A stretch of 10,136 nt of DNA from Candidatus Latescibacterota bacterium (GCA_030746455.1 JASLMQ010000058.1:1-10136), one strand, 5' to 3'; numbered from the stretch's first letter, positions 1-6,163 are shown. Made by a program: numbers and translations. The notes: generated by a model not told the origin, from the letters alone.

Positions 1-788
1 CGATTGCCCGGGCCATTGTGGGCCACGCCAACGGCGTCGAGCTGCCGGCCGTGTCCGACTTCGAGTCGATCACGGGGAGGGGCGTCCGCGCCCGGATCGG
101 GCAGACGACCTATGCGGTTGGGAAGCCCGACCTGTTTCCGGACGGCGATTCCGAGCCGGTGACTCGGCTGAGGCGCGAGGGCAAGACGGCCGTCCTGATC
201 GGCTCCGGCGAGGGCGTGATCGGTGCTGTGGCGGTTGCCGACACGGTCCGGCAAGGAGCAAAGGAGACGGTCTCGGCGCTCCGAGGGCAGGGGATCGACG
301 AGGTGGTGATGCTCACGGGAGACAACGAGGTTACCGCCCGAGCCATCGCGGACGAGTTGGGAATCGAGCAGTGGCAGGCCGGGCTTCTGCCCGAGGACAA
401 GGTGCGTGCGGTGGAGGCGTTGAGCAGCCGGTGCGGAAAGGTGGCCATGGTCGGTGACGGGGTGAATGACGCGCCGGCACTCGCGGCGGCTTCGGTGGGC
501 ATCGCGATGGGTGCGGCCGGAACGGACACGGCCCTGGAAACGGCGGATGTGGCGCTGATGGCCGACGACCTGTCGAAGTTGCCGTACCTGTTCCGGCTTT
601 CTCGCGCGTCACGTCGCGTGATCCGACAGAACGTGATCGCCGCCATCCTCGTCAAGACGGCCCTCACGATCGGTGTGTTTCCCGGCTTCGTCTCCCTCGT
701 GGTGGCCGTGCTCGTTGGTGATATGGGCACCTCGCTGGGGGTGACGACCAACGCGTTGCGGCTCGCCAGGCTTCGAACGCGATCGTGA
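1..788 (+). CDS. Zn2+/Cd2+/Pb2+-exporting P1B-type ATPase, C-terminal part (5' end outside window)
   Basis: The frame is open from the left edge (codons start at base 3), so only about the last 261 residues of a heavy-metal efflux ATPase are seen. The fragment holds the end of the nucleotide-binding domain, the rest of the phosphorylation domain and the last two membrane helices. Visible motifs are TGDN (315-326) and GDGVND (453-470), the Mg2+/phosphate-handling hinge motifs. The DKTGT phosphorylation site and the CPC membrane motif lie upstream of the window. The last helices carry a Lys in an ILVKT context (codon 654-656) and an Asp in a VGDMG context (codon 720-722). These correspond in position and spacing to the TM7 Lys and TM8 Asp of E. 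coli ZntA, which marks the Zn/Cd/Pb subgroup rather than the copper exporters. The C-terminal NALRLARL matches the family end, so the 3' end is intact. Metal choice is inferred from these residues only. Confidence 0.93.
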   Translation, partial: IARAIVGHANGVELPAVSDFESITGRGVRARIGQTTYAVGKPDLFPDGDSEPVTRLRREGKTAVLIGSGEGVIGAVAVADTVRQGAKETVSALRGQGIDEVVMLTGDNEVTARAIADELGIEQWQAGLLPEDKVRAVEALSSRCGKVAMVGDGVNDAPALAAASVGIAMGAAGTDTALETADVALMADDLSKLPYLFRLSRASRRVIRQNVIAAILVKTALTIGVFPGFVSLVVAVLVGDMGTSLGVTTNALRLARLRTRS

Positions 789-797
789 TCTAGCGGT

Positions 798-811
798 TTG
801 CAGTACTGCAA
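798..811. promoter_or_regulatory. Perfect 14-bp palindrome, possible operator
   Basis: TTGCAGTACTGCAA reads the same on both strands. It lies in the 94-bp gap between the ATPase stop and the nitroreductase start, 71 bp before that start. It could be a dimeric-repressor operator for the downstream genes or a short hairpin. I recognise no specific regulator for it, and no convincing -35/-10 pair lies beside it. One perfect palindrome of this length in 10 kb is not far from chance. Confidence 0.35.
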
Positions 812-882
812 GACACAGTGAAGAGCCGGATCCCGCGCCCGCTGCGGCGCGCGGTCTGGCACATCAAGAATGGAGAGGCACC

Positions 883-1452
883 ATGGATGTTCTGGAAGCC
901 ATTCGTTCCAGGCGCTCGATCTTCCGCTTCAAGGGCGACCCCATTCCCAATGAAGATCTGGAAGGGGCGTTGTCCTACGGGATCTGGGCGCCCAACCATC
1001 ACCTGACCGAGCCTTGGCGTTTCTCCGTTCTTGGGCCGGCGACGAAGGAGAAGCTCGCGCAACGCTACCGCGAGATCCAGATCGCCAAGGTCAAGGGTCC
1101 CGTGGACGAGGAGAACCGCGAGAAGATCGGGCAGGCGGGTTACGACAAATTCATGTCGAAGCCGACGATCGTGGCGGTTTCTTCTCTCAGAGGGGACGAT
1201 GAGCAGCAGGTGCGGGAGGACTATGCGGCAGCCTGCTGTGCGATTCAGAATATCCAGCTCGCCGCGTGGGGCAAGGGCATCGGGATCCAGTGGAGCACCG
1301 GGCCGATCACGATGGAGGAGGACACCTACGCTCTGCTCGGGATCGATCCTTCACAGGAGGACATCATCGGGTTCCTCTACATGGGGTATCCGGCAGAAAC
1401 GCCCACATCAAAGCGAGGCCCCGTTACGGAGGTCCTTCGTTGGACTGAGTGA
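883..1452 (+). CDS. Nitroreductase-family flavoprotein (YdjA-like)
   Basis: This 189-residue protein has the compact nitroreductase fold, an FMN-binding dimer that uses NAD(P)H to reduce nitro compounds, quinones or other acceptors. It opens with MDVLEAIRSRRSIFRF, the typical family start in which the RRS segment contacts the FMN phosphate. The APNHHLTEPWRF segment (about residues 46-57) matches the APDHK..QPW region of E. coli YdjA. It ends with a GIQWSTGP loop and an IIGFLYMGYP segment, which are the usual second half. Length agrees with YdjA-type members (about 180-190 residues). The start is set by GGAGAGG at 872-878, four bases before the ATG. It is followed after 84 bp by the glutaredoxin gene in the same direction, so co-transcription is likely, though hairpins lie between them. 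The substrate cannot be deduced. Confidence 0.9.
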   Translation: MDVLEAIRSRRSIFRFKGDPIPNEDLEGALSYGIWAPNHHLTEPWRFSVLGPATKEKLAQRYREIQIAKVKGPVDEENREKIGQAGYDKFMSKPTIVAVSSLRGDDEQQVREDYAAACCAIQNIQLAAWGKGIGIQWSTGPITMEEDTYALLGIDPSQEDIIGFLYMGYPAETPTSKRGPVTEVLRWTE

Positions 1453-1465
1453 GGCGCTGAACAGG

Positions 1466-1481
1466 CCCCCCGGCAAGGGGG
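1466..1481 (+). repeat. GC-rich hairpin after the nitroreductase gene
   Basis: A run of six C (1466-1471), a short GGCAA loop and a run of five G (1477-1481) can form a 5-bp hairpin 14 bp after the nitroreductase stop. It is followed by GATGTATTTC rather than a T run, so it is at best a weak terminator or an mRNA 3' end stabiliser. Confidence 0.4.
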
Positions 1482-1492
1482 ATGTATTTCCA

Positions 1493-1514
1493 CGCTTCGC
1501 GTTGGCGCGAAGCG
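1493..1514 (+). repeat. Perfect 9-bp stem / 4-nt loop hairpin before the glutaredoxin gene
   Basis: CGCTTCGCG (1493-1501) and CGCGAAGCG (1506-1514) are perfect inverted repeats with loop TTGG. The right arm ends 22 bp before the glutaredoxin ATG and 10 bp before its AGGAG ribosome-binding site. No T tract follows, so it does not look like an intrinsic terminator. It could be an RNA processing or stabilising element, or a protein-binding dyad. Confidence 0.6.
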
Positions 1515-1536
1515 GCACATAGAGAGGAGATATGGT

Positions 1537-1911
1537 ATGGGAAGCGTGAAGCCTGAGATCACGGCGTATCTGAAGGCCACGTGCGGATGGAGTCGAGGGG
1601 TGCGCGCGGTGCTCGACAAGTTCGGCCTCGCGTATGAAGAGAAGGACATCCTAAGCGATCCCGCCCACTTCGAGGAGATGGTCCAGAAGACGGGGCAGAC
1701 CCTGCAGCCGTGCGTGGAGATCGACGGCCAGATGCTGGTTGACGTGAGTGGCGACGAGGTCGAGGCCTACCTGGTCGAGCAGGGATTCGAGTCCGCCGGG
1801 CCTGATCCCAGGGTTCCCACGGACCGGTCATGCTCTTCGGAGGAGCACGAGGCGATGGCGCGGGCCCAGGCCCGGCCGGTGGTCTTCAACACGCGCGGAC
1901 CGGGTTCGTGA
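1537..1911 (+). CDS. Monothiol glutaredoxin-like protein (CGWS) with C-terminal extension
   Basis: The protein has 124 residues. Residues 6-85 form a thioredoxin-fold glutaredoxin: beta strand EITAYLKAT, then C16-G-W-S19 at the active site, then a helix, the YEEKDI strand, and TLQPCVEIDG with the cis-proline at Pro58. The CxxS site has only the nucleophilic Cys. Monothiol glutaredoxins of this type (CGFS in the classical group) usually carry [2Fe-2S] clusters with glutathione or act in deglutathionylation. The A-type Fe-S carrier gene follows 78 bp later, which supports an Fe-S role. Unusual points are W instead of F in the motif, PCV instead of PQVF after the cis-proline, and a tail of about 39 residues with no recognised domain and one more Cys. 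AGGAG at 1525-1529 picks the ATG at 1537; an ATG at 1532 is out of frame and soon stops. Confidence 0.85.
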   Translation: MGSVKPEITAYLKATCGWSRGVRAVLDKFGLAYEEKDILSDPAHFEEMVQKTGQTLQPCVEIDGQMLVDVSGDEVEAYLVEQGFESAGPDPRVPTDRSCSSEEHEAMARAQARPVVFNTRGPGS

Positions 1912-1921
1912 CGTTTCATCG

Positions 1922-1942
1922 CACCAGATGAGAGACCTGGTG
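1922..1942 (+). repeat. Short hairpin between the glutaredoxin and A-type carrier genes
   Basis: CACCAG (1922-1927) and CTGGTG (1937-1942) pair across a 9-nt loop in the 78-bp gap. There is no T tract. The structure could slow or pause transcription, but nothing shows that it ends it. Confidence 0.35.
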
Positions 1943-1974
1943 GATCATATAGATGTCTGCCGCCCAAACCAGCT

Positions 1975-1980
1975 GAGGAG
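1975..1980 (+). promoter_or_regulatory. Ribosome-binding site that decides the A-type carrier start
   Basis: GAGGAG touches an ATG at 1981 with no spacing, which would not work well. It lies 9 bases before the in-frame ATG at 1990. The family start MITVTEDAARKI also begins at 1990, so that codon is preferred. Confidence 0.6.
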
Positions 1981-1989
1981 ATGCCCCGG

Positions 1990-2313
1990 ATGATCACGGT
2001 GACAGAAGATGCGGCCCGGAAGATAGAGACACTGCTGGAGCAGGAGGGAAGTCCGAGTGACGGGCTTCGGATCAAGGTCGTCGGTGGAGGATGCTCGGGG
2101 ATGATGTACGAAATGGGCTTCGAGAGTGCACCCGGTGCCGATGACAGCACGGTGGAGAGCAACGGCGTGAAGGTGTTCGTGGATCCGAAGAGCGCGACCT
2201 ACCTGACCGGGTGCGAGCTGAGCTACGAGGATGGGCTGATGGGAGGCGGCTTCCAGGTCAGGAATCCCAATGCCAAGTCTCAGTGCGGCTGCGGGGAGTC
2301 CTTCTGCGTGTAA
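1990..2313 (+). CDS. A-type Fe-S cluster carrier/scaffold (HesB/IscA/ErpA family)
   Basis: This 107-residue protein is a small homodimeric carrier that receives Fe-S clusters (or iron) from the assembly machinery and hands them to target enzymes. It starts MITVTEDAARKIETLL, the standard family opening. Three conserved cysteines are present: C35 in GGGCSGMMY, and C99 and C101 in the CGCGESF end motif. Both the positions and the length are those of IscA. The family's hallmark region between them (LTGCELSYEDGLMGGGFQVRNP) is complete. Two more Cys are present, C75 and C106. An ATG three codons upstream (1981) is possible but is badly placed relative to the ribosome-binding site. It follows the monothiol glutaredoxin and converges on a YgfZ-like gene, two families with known links to Fe-S enzymes. 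The exact member (IscA, ErpA, SufA or HesB) cannot be told from sequence alone. Confidence 0.95.
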   Translation: MITVTEDAARKIETLLEQEGSPSDGLRIKVVGGGCSGMMYEMGFESAPGADDSTVESNGVKVFVDPKSATYLTGCELSYEDGLMGGGFQVRNPNAKSQCGCGESFCV

Positions 2314-2323
2314 GACAAGGCGG

Positions 2324-2464
2324 AATCACCGATACACACCGATGGACACCGATCTTGATGCACGCAGCCCCGAGAGATCGTGGCTGAAACGAGGTCTGTG
2401 GAGGGCTGACCGGTGGTGGACTCAGGCGCCCCTCATCAGTGTCTATCTGTGCCCATCGGTGGTT
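2324..2464. repeat. Inverted-repeat element built from 10-bp-spaced CAC(C/A/T)GAT heptamers
   Basis: The left arm (2324-2353) holds three exact CACCGAT copies at 2327, 2337 and 2347, one per 10 bp. The right arm (2435-2464), read on the - strand, holds CACCGAT, CACAGAT and CACTGAT, again every 10 bp. The two arms match at 23 of 30 positions as inverted repeats, with about 81 bp between them. The element starts 10 bp after the A-type carrier stop. Its right arm contains the stop and last nine codons (QPPMGTDRH) of the convergent YgfZ-like gene. It could serve as a two-way transcription end or be a non-autonomous REP/MITE-like mobile repeat. I recall similar decamer repeats with ACCGATG or ACAGATG cores in intergenic regions of other environmental bacteria, but I have not checked this. 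No open reading frame or obvious target-site duplication is visible. Confidence 0.75.
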
Positions 2465-3530
2465 GCGCTTTGTCGGTTGGTGGGTGGAGGAAGGGGAGGG
2501 GGAGGATTTCGGCCTGGGTGTCGGGACCGATCGAGACGAGGCGTCCCTCGTCTTCGAATCCCCTGCGGATCAACGAAAGACCGATGGTCTGGCTCAGGCC
2601 AGGTGACCGTACGCTGCTTGTCACCTGGCCGATGCTTTTGCCCTCGGCGGTAACGGGTGTCCCCGGATCGGGCGGCGCGTCGGCCTCGATCCGGAGACCG
2701 ACGAGAACCCGTCTCGGCTTGCCGCGGTGGTGCATCTTCGCAATGACCTCCTGGCCGATGTAGCAACCCTTAGCGAAGTCGACCGCCCCGATGAGGCCCG
2801 CCTCCAGAGGCGTCACCTGCTCCGTGATTTCCGCCCCATACCGGGGAATCCCCGCCTCGACACGAACGATTTCGAGTGCAGCCGAGCCGACCGGCCTGGC
2901 GCCGGCCTCGACGAGGCCGTGCCAGAGGGCTCTAGTTCTCCCCGGTGCGAGCCAGAGGTCATAGCCGGGAGCGGGTGCGTTCGGCCTGGCCACGATTGCG
3001 ATCTCCGTGCCGCCGACCAGGACCGTGTGGCTGTGATTCGCCGGTAGGTCCGACGGCAGACCGCCAACGGCTTCATCCAGAACGGATGACGCGCGAGGGC
3101 CTCGCAGTCCGAGGAGGGTCCATCCCTCGGTGACCCCCTTCATCTCCACGTCATCGGCGATCAGGTAGCGATCCAGACTCGCGCGGAGCTTCTCTTCCAG
3201 CCCCGGGTCCGTCTCGAGGACGTAGCCATCCTGTCGGGCGTGTACCCACAGGTCGGTGAGGGTGTGGCCCTGTGCGTCAATAGCGGTCGCGTATACGCAC
3301 ACACCTGGGCTCAGCCCCTGCACGTTCATGGTGACCATTCCGTTGAGGAAGCGCTCCCGGTCCGAACCGGTCATCAGGAGCTTCCCCCTCGCGCTCTGAT
3401 CGGTGAGGCCCGCGGCCCCCCGCAGGGTCCAGTACTCGCCCTCCGCGTTCCCGTAGCTCTCGGGAACCGGTTTCGGGATTTCCTGGATGACGGGCGCGTG
3501 ATCCGGCGCGTCTACCCCCCTGTGCTCCAT
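2436..3530 (-). CDS. ygfZ: YgfZ/GcvT-like folate-binding protein (Fe-S enzyme maintenance)
   Basis: This 364-residue protein belongs to the aminomethyltransferase-like (GcvT) fold. It carries the YgfZ signature KGCYIGQE at residues 254-261 with the conserved Cys256. E. coli YgfZ is a tetrahydrofolate-binding protein needed for full activity of some Fe-S enzymes such as the tRNA thiomethylase MiaB; it is not the glycine-cleavage T protein. The N-terminal half has the family segments GLTDQSARGKLLMTGSDRERFLNG (residues 41-64) and an RGPRA motif (143-147). The C-terminal part is the barrel ending near residue 346. The last nine residues are encoded by the repeat element and are probably an acquired tail. 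GGAGAGG (+ strand 3538-3544) lies 7 bases before the ATG. It starts 26 bp after the stop of the Rieske gene and is surely in the same operon. The A-type carrier gene faces it across the repeat. Confidence 0.9.
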   Translation of the reverse strand: MEHRGVDAPDHAPVIQEIPKPVPESYGNAEGEYWTLRGAAGLTDQSARGKLLMTGSDRERFLNGMVTMNVQGLSPGVCVYATAIDAQGHTLTDLWVHARQDGYVLETDPGLEEKLRASLDRYLIADDVEMKGVTEGWTLLGLRGPRASSVLDEAVGGLPSDLPANHSHTVLVGGTEIAIVARPNAPAPGYDLWLAPGRTRALWHGLVEAGARPVGSAALEIVRVEAGIPRYGAEITEQVTPLEAGLIGAVDFAKGCYIGQEVIAKMHHRGKPRRVLVGLRIEADAPPDPGTPVTAEGKSIGQVTSSVRSPGLSQTIGLSLIRRGFEDEGRLVSIGPDTQAEILPLPFLHPPTDKAQPPMGTDRH

Positions 3531-3556
3531 TGCATAACCTCTCCGCCAGGTTCAGG

Positions 3557-5401
3557 TCAGTTGTCGTCTTCGCGTTCGCTGAGCAGTTCCCCTCGCTGTA
3601 GCCTCTCGGCATTCTCCGTCGACCAGAGGATACCCTTCATCACCTTCTGTGCGGTTATGTAGCGTGTTGCCGCGAGCAGGTGCATCCGCTTCTCTTCCGG
3701 GTCTTCCGACAGATCGAGGTGCCGGAACGCCACCTCGAGCACCTGGAACATGTGGAGCTCCGCGTCCTCCCTCAGTGTGATGTGGCCGAGGGCGTGCCTC
3801 AGCTTCAGGATGTCGTAGCCGGCTTCCAGATATTGGTTCACCACCACCTCGGCCTCGAACACCTTCTGGAAGTCGGCGAGCTCCTGAAGGCGGTCGAGCA
3901 GATCCTCCTCGGCAGCGGGCCCCCCCAGCTCTGTCTGACCCGGCTGGGGGAGACGAGCCGCCGGCATGTTGAGCCAACGGAGGTAGGTCATGAAGACCGC
4001 CCCGTGGAAGATGCCGCGGAGTAGCTCTCGGCTGGGTGCGAGCAGGAAGGCGCGGTGGAGCGCGTGGGCGTAGGAGTAGACGTTCGCCACGTCGTGCCAA
4101 TCGCCCTCGTTCTTCAGATGAAAGCGCGCAATGCGAATCGCACCGGCGTAGGTCATTGCACGGCACAGGTCGAGGGGATCCACGCCCTTGCGGAGCTGCG
4201 ATTCGATCTCGGCCACGATGGGCACGAAGTCATCTCCGAGCATCATCTCCGCGCAGGAAGATATGTCGAGTTCGGCGCTGGCCCCCTGGTTGTCCTCCCA
4301 GATCGCGTCGAGCCTGGAGAAGACGTCGGTCAGAACGGGGACGCTGTCGGCCCAGCGGGAGGTCTCCTCGTGTCGCGTCCGGCCGACCAGATCCACCACG
4401 ATGGGACGCAGGATCTCGTTGGCTCCGACCCAATCAACGTAGTCCAGGGCTTCGAACATCTTGTTGGCGAAGTCGAGCGCATGGCCGTCGCCTGTGAAGT
4501 AGTAGTCCGTGGCAGCGGCGAAGACCACGTCGGCGATCTGCTCGCGCGTGCATTCCCGATCGTGCAGGGTGACCAGGATGCGCTCGGCTGCCCCGGTGTT
4601 GCGCTGCTCCACGTAGCGACGGAACCATCGCTTGCAGGTCTCGAGATCGGGATCCTGCTCGGCCGCCGGGAAGGGGAAGAGGTGTCGGCGCGAGTTCCCG
4701 GAGGTCCGACGTCCGATCTGCGTGAGTCCGTGGACCAGGAAGAGGTTGAGGTCGGCCTCGTCCACGTCGTTCCACATATTGGCCGCGATGGTCAGGACGG
4801 CCAGTCCTGAAGACCATCCTTCACCGGATCTCCTCGCGCCGTAGTAGATGCCCTGCTGGATCGTCTCCTGGGGTGTTGCCCCGGCGTGGCCCAGAGCGGT
4901 GACGGCCTTGGCGATCAGGAAGGCGCTCCGGTCCTTGAGGCCTTGCTCGAGGGCGCGTTTGCCCCGTTCGATCAGCCGACGTCTCGCGGCCTCCTTCTCG
5001 TCGCCGGCGATTCCGACGTAGAGGTAGCCATCGTCCCTGACCTCCACCGGGAAGGTGCTGAGGTCGTCGCCCCCGGATAGCAGGCATCCGCCGGTCTTTA
5101 CGTCGAACTCCCAGTGATGCCAGTGGCACACCAGGATGCCGTCCCGGACGCTTCCCTCCGACATCGGGTAGCCCATGTGCGGGCACCGGTTGTCCACGGC
5201 GTGCAGGACGTCCTCGTGGCGGAACAGGGCCAGATGCGTGCCGTCGAGCGTGATGGGGCGGCCCACCCCCTCCTCGATCTGGTCGGCCGGGCAGACCCTG
5301 TGAAAGATGAGATCCGATCCTGCACGTAACGTCTGTGAGGCCTCCGGGCCCCCGCAGGATGCCTGCGAAGGGGTCTGAGCGTCACTCGGGGTTGTCTGCA
5401 T
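3557..5401 (-). CDS. Rieske [2Fe-2S] ferredoxin domain fused to a large unidentified helical domain
   Basis: The protein has 614 residues. After about 28 low-complexity residues, residues 30-131 form a Rieske domain. Its ligands are C73-P-H75 and C92-H-W-H95 (CxH, 16 residues, CxxH), in a soluble ferredoxin-type arrangement (CPHMGYPMSEG, CHWHHWEFD). The remaining roughly 480 residues look soluble and mostly alpha-helical, rich in acidic residues and Leu/Ala. They carry scattered conserved-looking His/Asp/Tyr segments (DYYFTGDGHALDFAN, YSYAHALHRAF, HGAVFMTYLRW, RHALGHITLREDAELHMF). I do not recognise this part. A distant link to the questin-oxidase-like (DUF4243) group is a weak idea from helix and His patterns only. 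It is not the catalytic domain of classical ring-hydroxylating oxygenases, as I see no DxxHxxxxH-type iron site. AGGAGA (+ strand 5408-5413) precedes the ATG by 6 bases. It is the first gene of an operon with the YgfZ-like gene, so its cluster may depend on that protein. Confidence 0.85.
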   Translation of the reverse strand: MQTTPSDAQTPSQASCGGPEASQTLRAGSDLIFHRVCPADQIEEGVGRPITLDGTHLALFRHEDVLHAVDNRCPHMGYPMSEGSVRDGILVCHWHHWEFDVKTGGCLLSGGDDLSTFPVEVRDDGYLYVGIAGDEKEAARRRLIERGKRALEQGLKDRSAFLIAKAVTALGHAGATPQETIQQGIYYGARRSGEGWSSGLAVLTIAANMWNDVDEADLNLFLVHGLTQIGRRTSGNSRRHLFPFPAAEQDPDLETCKRWFRRYVEQRNTGAAERILVTLHDRECTREQIADVVFAAATDYYFTGDGHALDFANKMFEALDYVDWVGANEILRPIVVDLVGRTRHEETSRWADSVPVLTDVFSRLDAIWEDNQGASAELDISSCAEMMLGDDFVPIVAEIESQLRKGVDPLDLCRAMTYAGAIRIARFHLKNEGDWHDVANVYSYAHALHRAFLLAPSRELLRGIFHGAVFMTYLRWLNMPAARLPQPGQTELGGPAAEEDLLDRLQELADFQKVFEAEVVVNQYLEAGYDILKLRHALGHITLREDAELHMFQVLEVAFRHLDLSEDPEEKRMHLLAATRYITAQKVMKGILWSTENAERLQRGELLSEREDDN

Positions 5402-5489
5402 GTTCTCTCTCCTAAGGAACCATCAGGCTCGGTCCGCACGCTCGGCGTGGGCCGGCGGGGCGTCTGGGCGGGCACCGTGCAAGCCAGTG

Positions 5490-5518
5490 AATGTATCCGA
5501 GCACCAGTGGTCTGTCAA
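5490..5518 (-). promoter_or_regulatory. Sigma70-type promoter for the Rieske-ygfZ operon
   Basis: On the - strand, TTGACA (+ 5513-5518) and TACATT (+ 5490-5495) are separated by exactly 17 bp. Transcription would start near 5483 and give a leader of about 80 nt before the ATG at 5401. The -35 box is perfect and the -10 box matches TATAAT at four of six positions. Confidence 0.7.
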
Positions 5519-5578
5519 TGGGCCCACCACCCCCCGGCTAGCGCGACATCGGCTCTCGCAAGCGGGGCCGTCTGGTGT

Positions 5579-5595
5579 GGCCCCCTTCAAGGGCC
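5579..5595. repeat. Short inverted repeat abutting the CBS gene -35 box
   Basis: GGCCC (5579-5583) and GGGCC (5591-5595) are inverted repeats. A second overlapping pairing, CCCTT-C-AAGGG, lies at 5583-5593. The right arm touches the TTGACA box at 5596, so a protein bound here could affect the CBS-gene promoter. This is positional evidence only. Confidence 0.3.
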
Positions 5596-5623
5596 TTGAC
5601 ATCAGGGGAATACCTGTTATGAT
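5596..5623 (+). promoter_or_regulatory. Sigma70-type promoter for the CBS-domain gene, with repeats over the -10 region
   Basis: TTGACA (5596-5601), a 16-bp spacer and TATGAT (5618-5623) form a near-consensus promoter. The expected start is near 5630, giving a leader of about 55 nt. ATACCTG occurs twice with 12-bp spacing (5610-5616 and 5622-5628), covering the spacer and the -10 box. ATCAG (5601-5605) and CTGAT (5629-5633) frame the region as an inverted pair. These repeats suggest binding by a regulator. Confidence 0.75.
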
Positions 5624-5645
5624 ACCTGCTGATAGGGAGATACGG

Positions 5646-5669
5646 ATGCAGCATTCCACGGGCTCCTAA
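5646..5669 (+). CDS. Possible 7-codon leader peptide upstream of the CBS gene
   Basis: ATG at 5646 opens a seven-residue frame (MQHSTGS) that ends with TAA at 5669, 15 bp before the CBS-protein ATG. It lies just inside the predicted transcript. GGGA at 5635-5638 is 7 bases before the ATG and could be a weak ribosome-binding site. A frame this short can arise by chance, and I see no attenuation-type hairpins around it. Confidence 0.2.
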   Translation: MQHSTGS

Positions 5670-5684
5670 GCCGGAGGCGGATTC

Positions 5685-6137
5685 ATGAAGATCAAGGACA
5701 TCCTGAGTATCAAGGGTTTTACGGTTGTCGGAATCGACCCCAAAAGGACCCTCAAAGACGCACTTGCCACGATGGTCGAGAAGCGCGTGGGCGCCCTGGT
5801 GGTGAGGGGAGAGAGCGGCACGCTCGAGGGGATCATCACGGAACGAGACATTATGCGAGCCGTCCACGCCGAAATGCCGCTGGGGGAGAAGCCCGTCGAA
5901 GAGGTAATGACGCGAGACGTGGTCACCGGGGCGCCGGAGGATCATATCGAGTACGCGATGAACGAGATGACGGAGAAGCGGTTCCGTCATATGCCCATTG
6001 TGGAGGCCGACAACCTGCTTGGCGTTCTGTCGATCGGAGACATCGTCCGGGCCGAACGGGATCGTGCGAAGGACAATGTGGACGAGCTGTGGAAGTACAT
6101 CTCGGGCCCGGCGGCCGCAGGCCCGCCCACGACCTGA
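5685..6137 (+). CDS. Two-CBS-domain protein
   Basis: This 150-residue soluble protein is little more than a tandem CBS (Bateman) pair. CBS1 spans about residues 5-62, from MKIKDILSIKG to GIITERDIMRAV. CBS2 spans about 70-130, from PVEEVMTRDVVTGAPEDHIEYA to GVLSIGDIVRAE. The endings ITERDIMRA and LSIGDIVRA are the classical family signatures. CBS pairs bind adenine nucleotides (AMP, ATP, NADH, SAM) and usually sense energy or redox state; the stand-alone form has no known enzyme activity. GGAGG at 5673-5677 sits 7 bases before the ATG. It is transcribed from its own strong promoter, divergently from the Rieske operon, and is closed by a terminator, so it is monocistronic. The regulatory target is unknown. 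Confidence 0.93.
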   Translation: MKIKDILSIKGFTVVGIDPKRTLKDALATMVEKRVGALVVRGESGTLEGIITERDIMRAVHAEMPLGEKPVEEVMTRDVVTGAPEDHIEYAMNEMTEKRFRHMPIVEADNLLGVLSIGDIVRAERDRAKDNVDELWKYISGPAAAGPPTT

Positions 6138-6163
6138 CCGAGCCACCGCAAAGGCAATCCAGG

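Noticed and set aside
110..862. A 250-codon open frame on the - strand, opposite the ATPase gene
   Set aside because: It is the antisense shadow of a clear P-type ATPase. Its translation is low-complexity Ser/Arg/Thr/Pro with no family motif.
2365..2386. CAGCC...GGCTG inside the repeat element as an intrinsic terminator
   Set aside because: The 5-bp stem with a 12-nt loop has no T tract after it.
4055..4810. A 251-codon open frame on the + strand, opposite the Rieske gene
   Set aside because: High-GC antisense frame without a ribosome-binding site or recognisable motif; the - strand Rieske gene with its own promoter explains the region.
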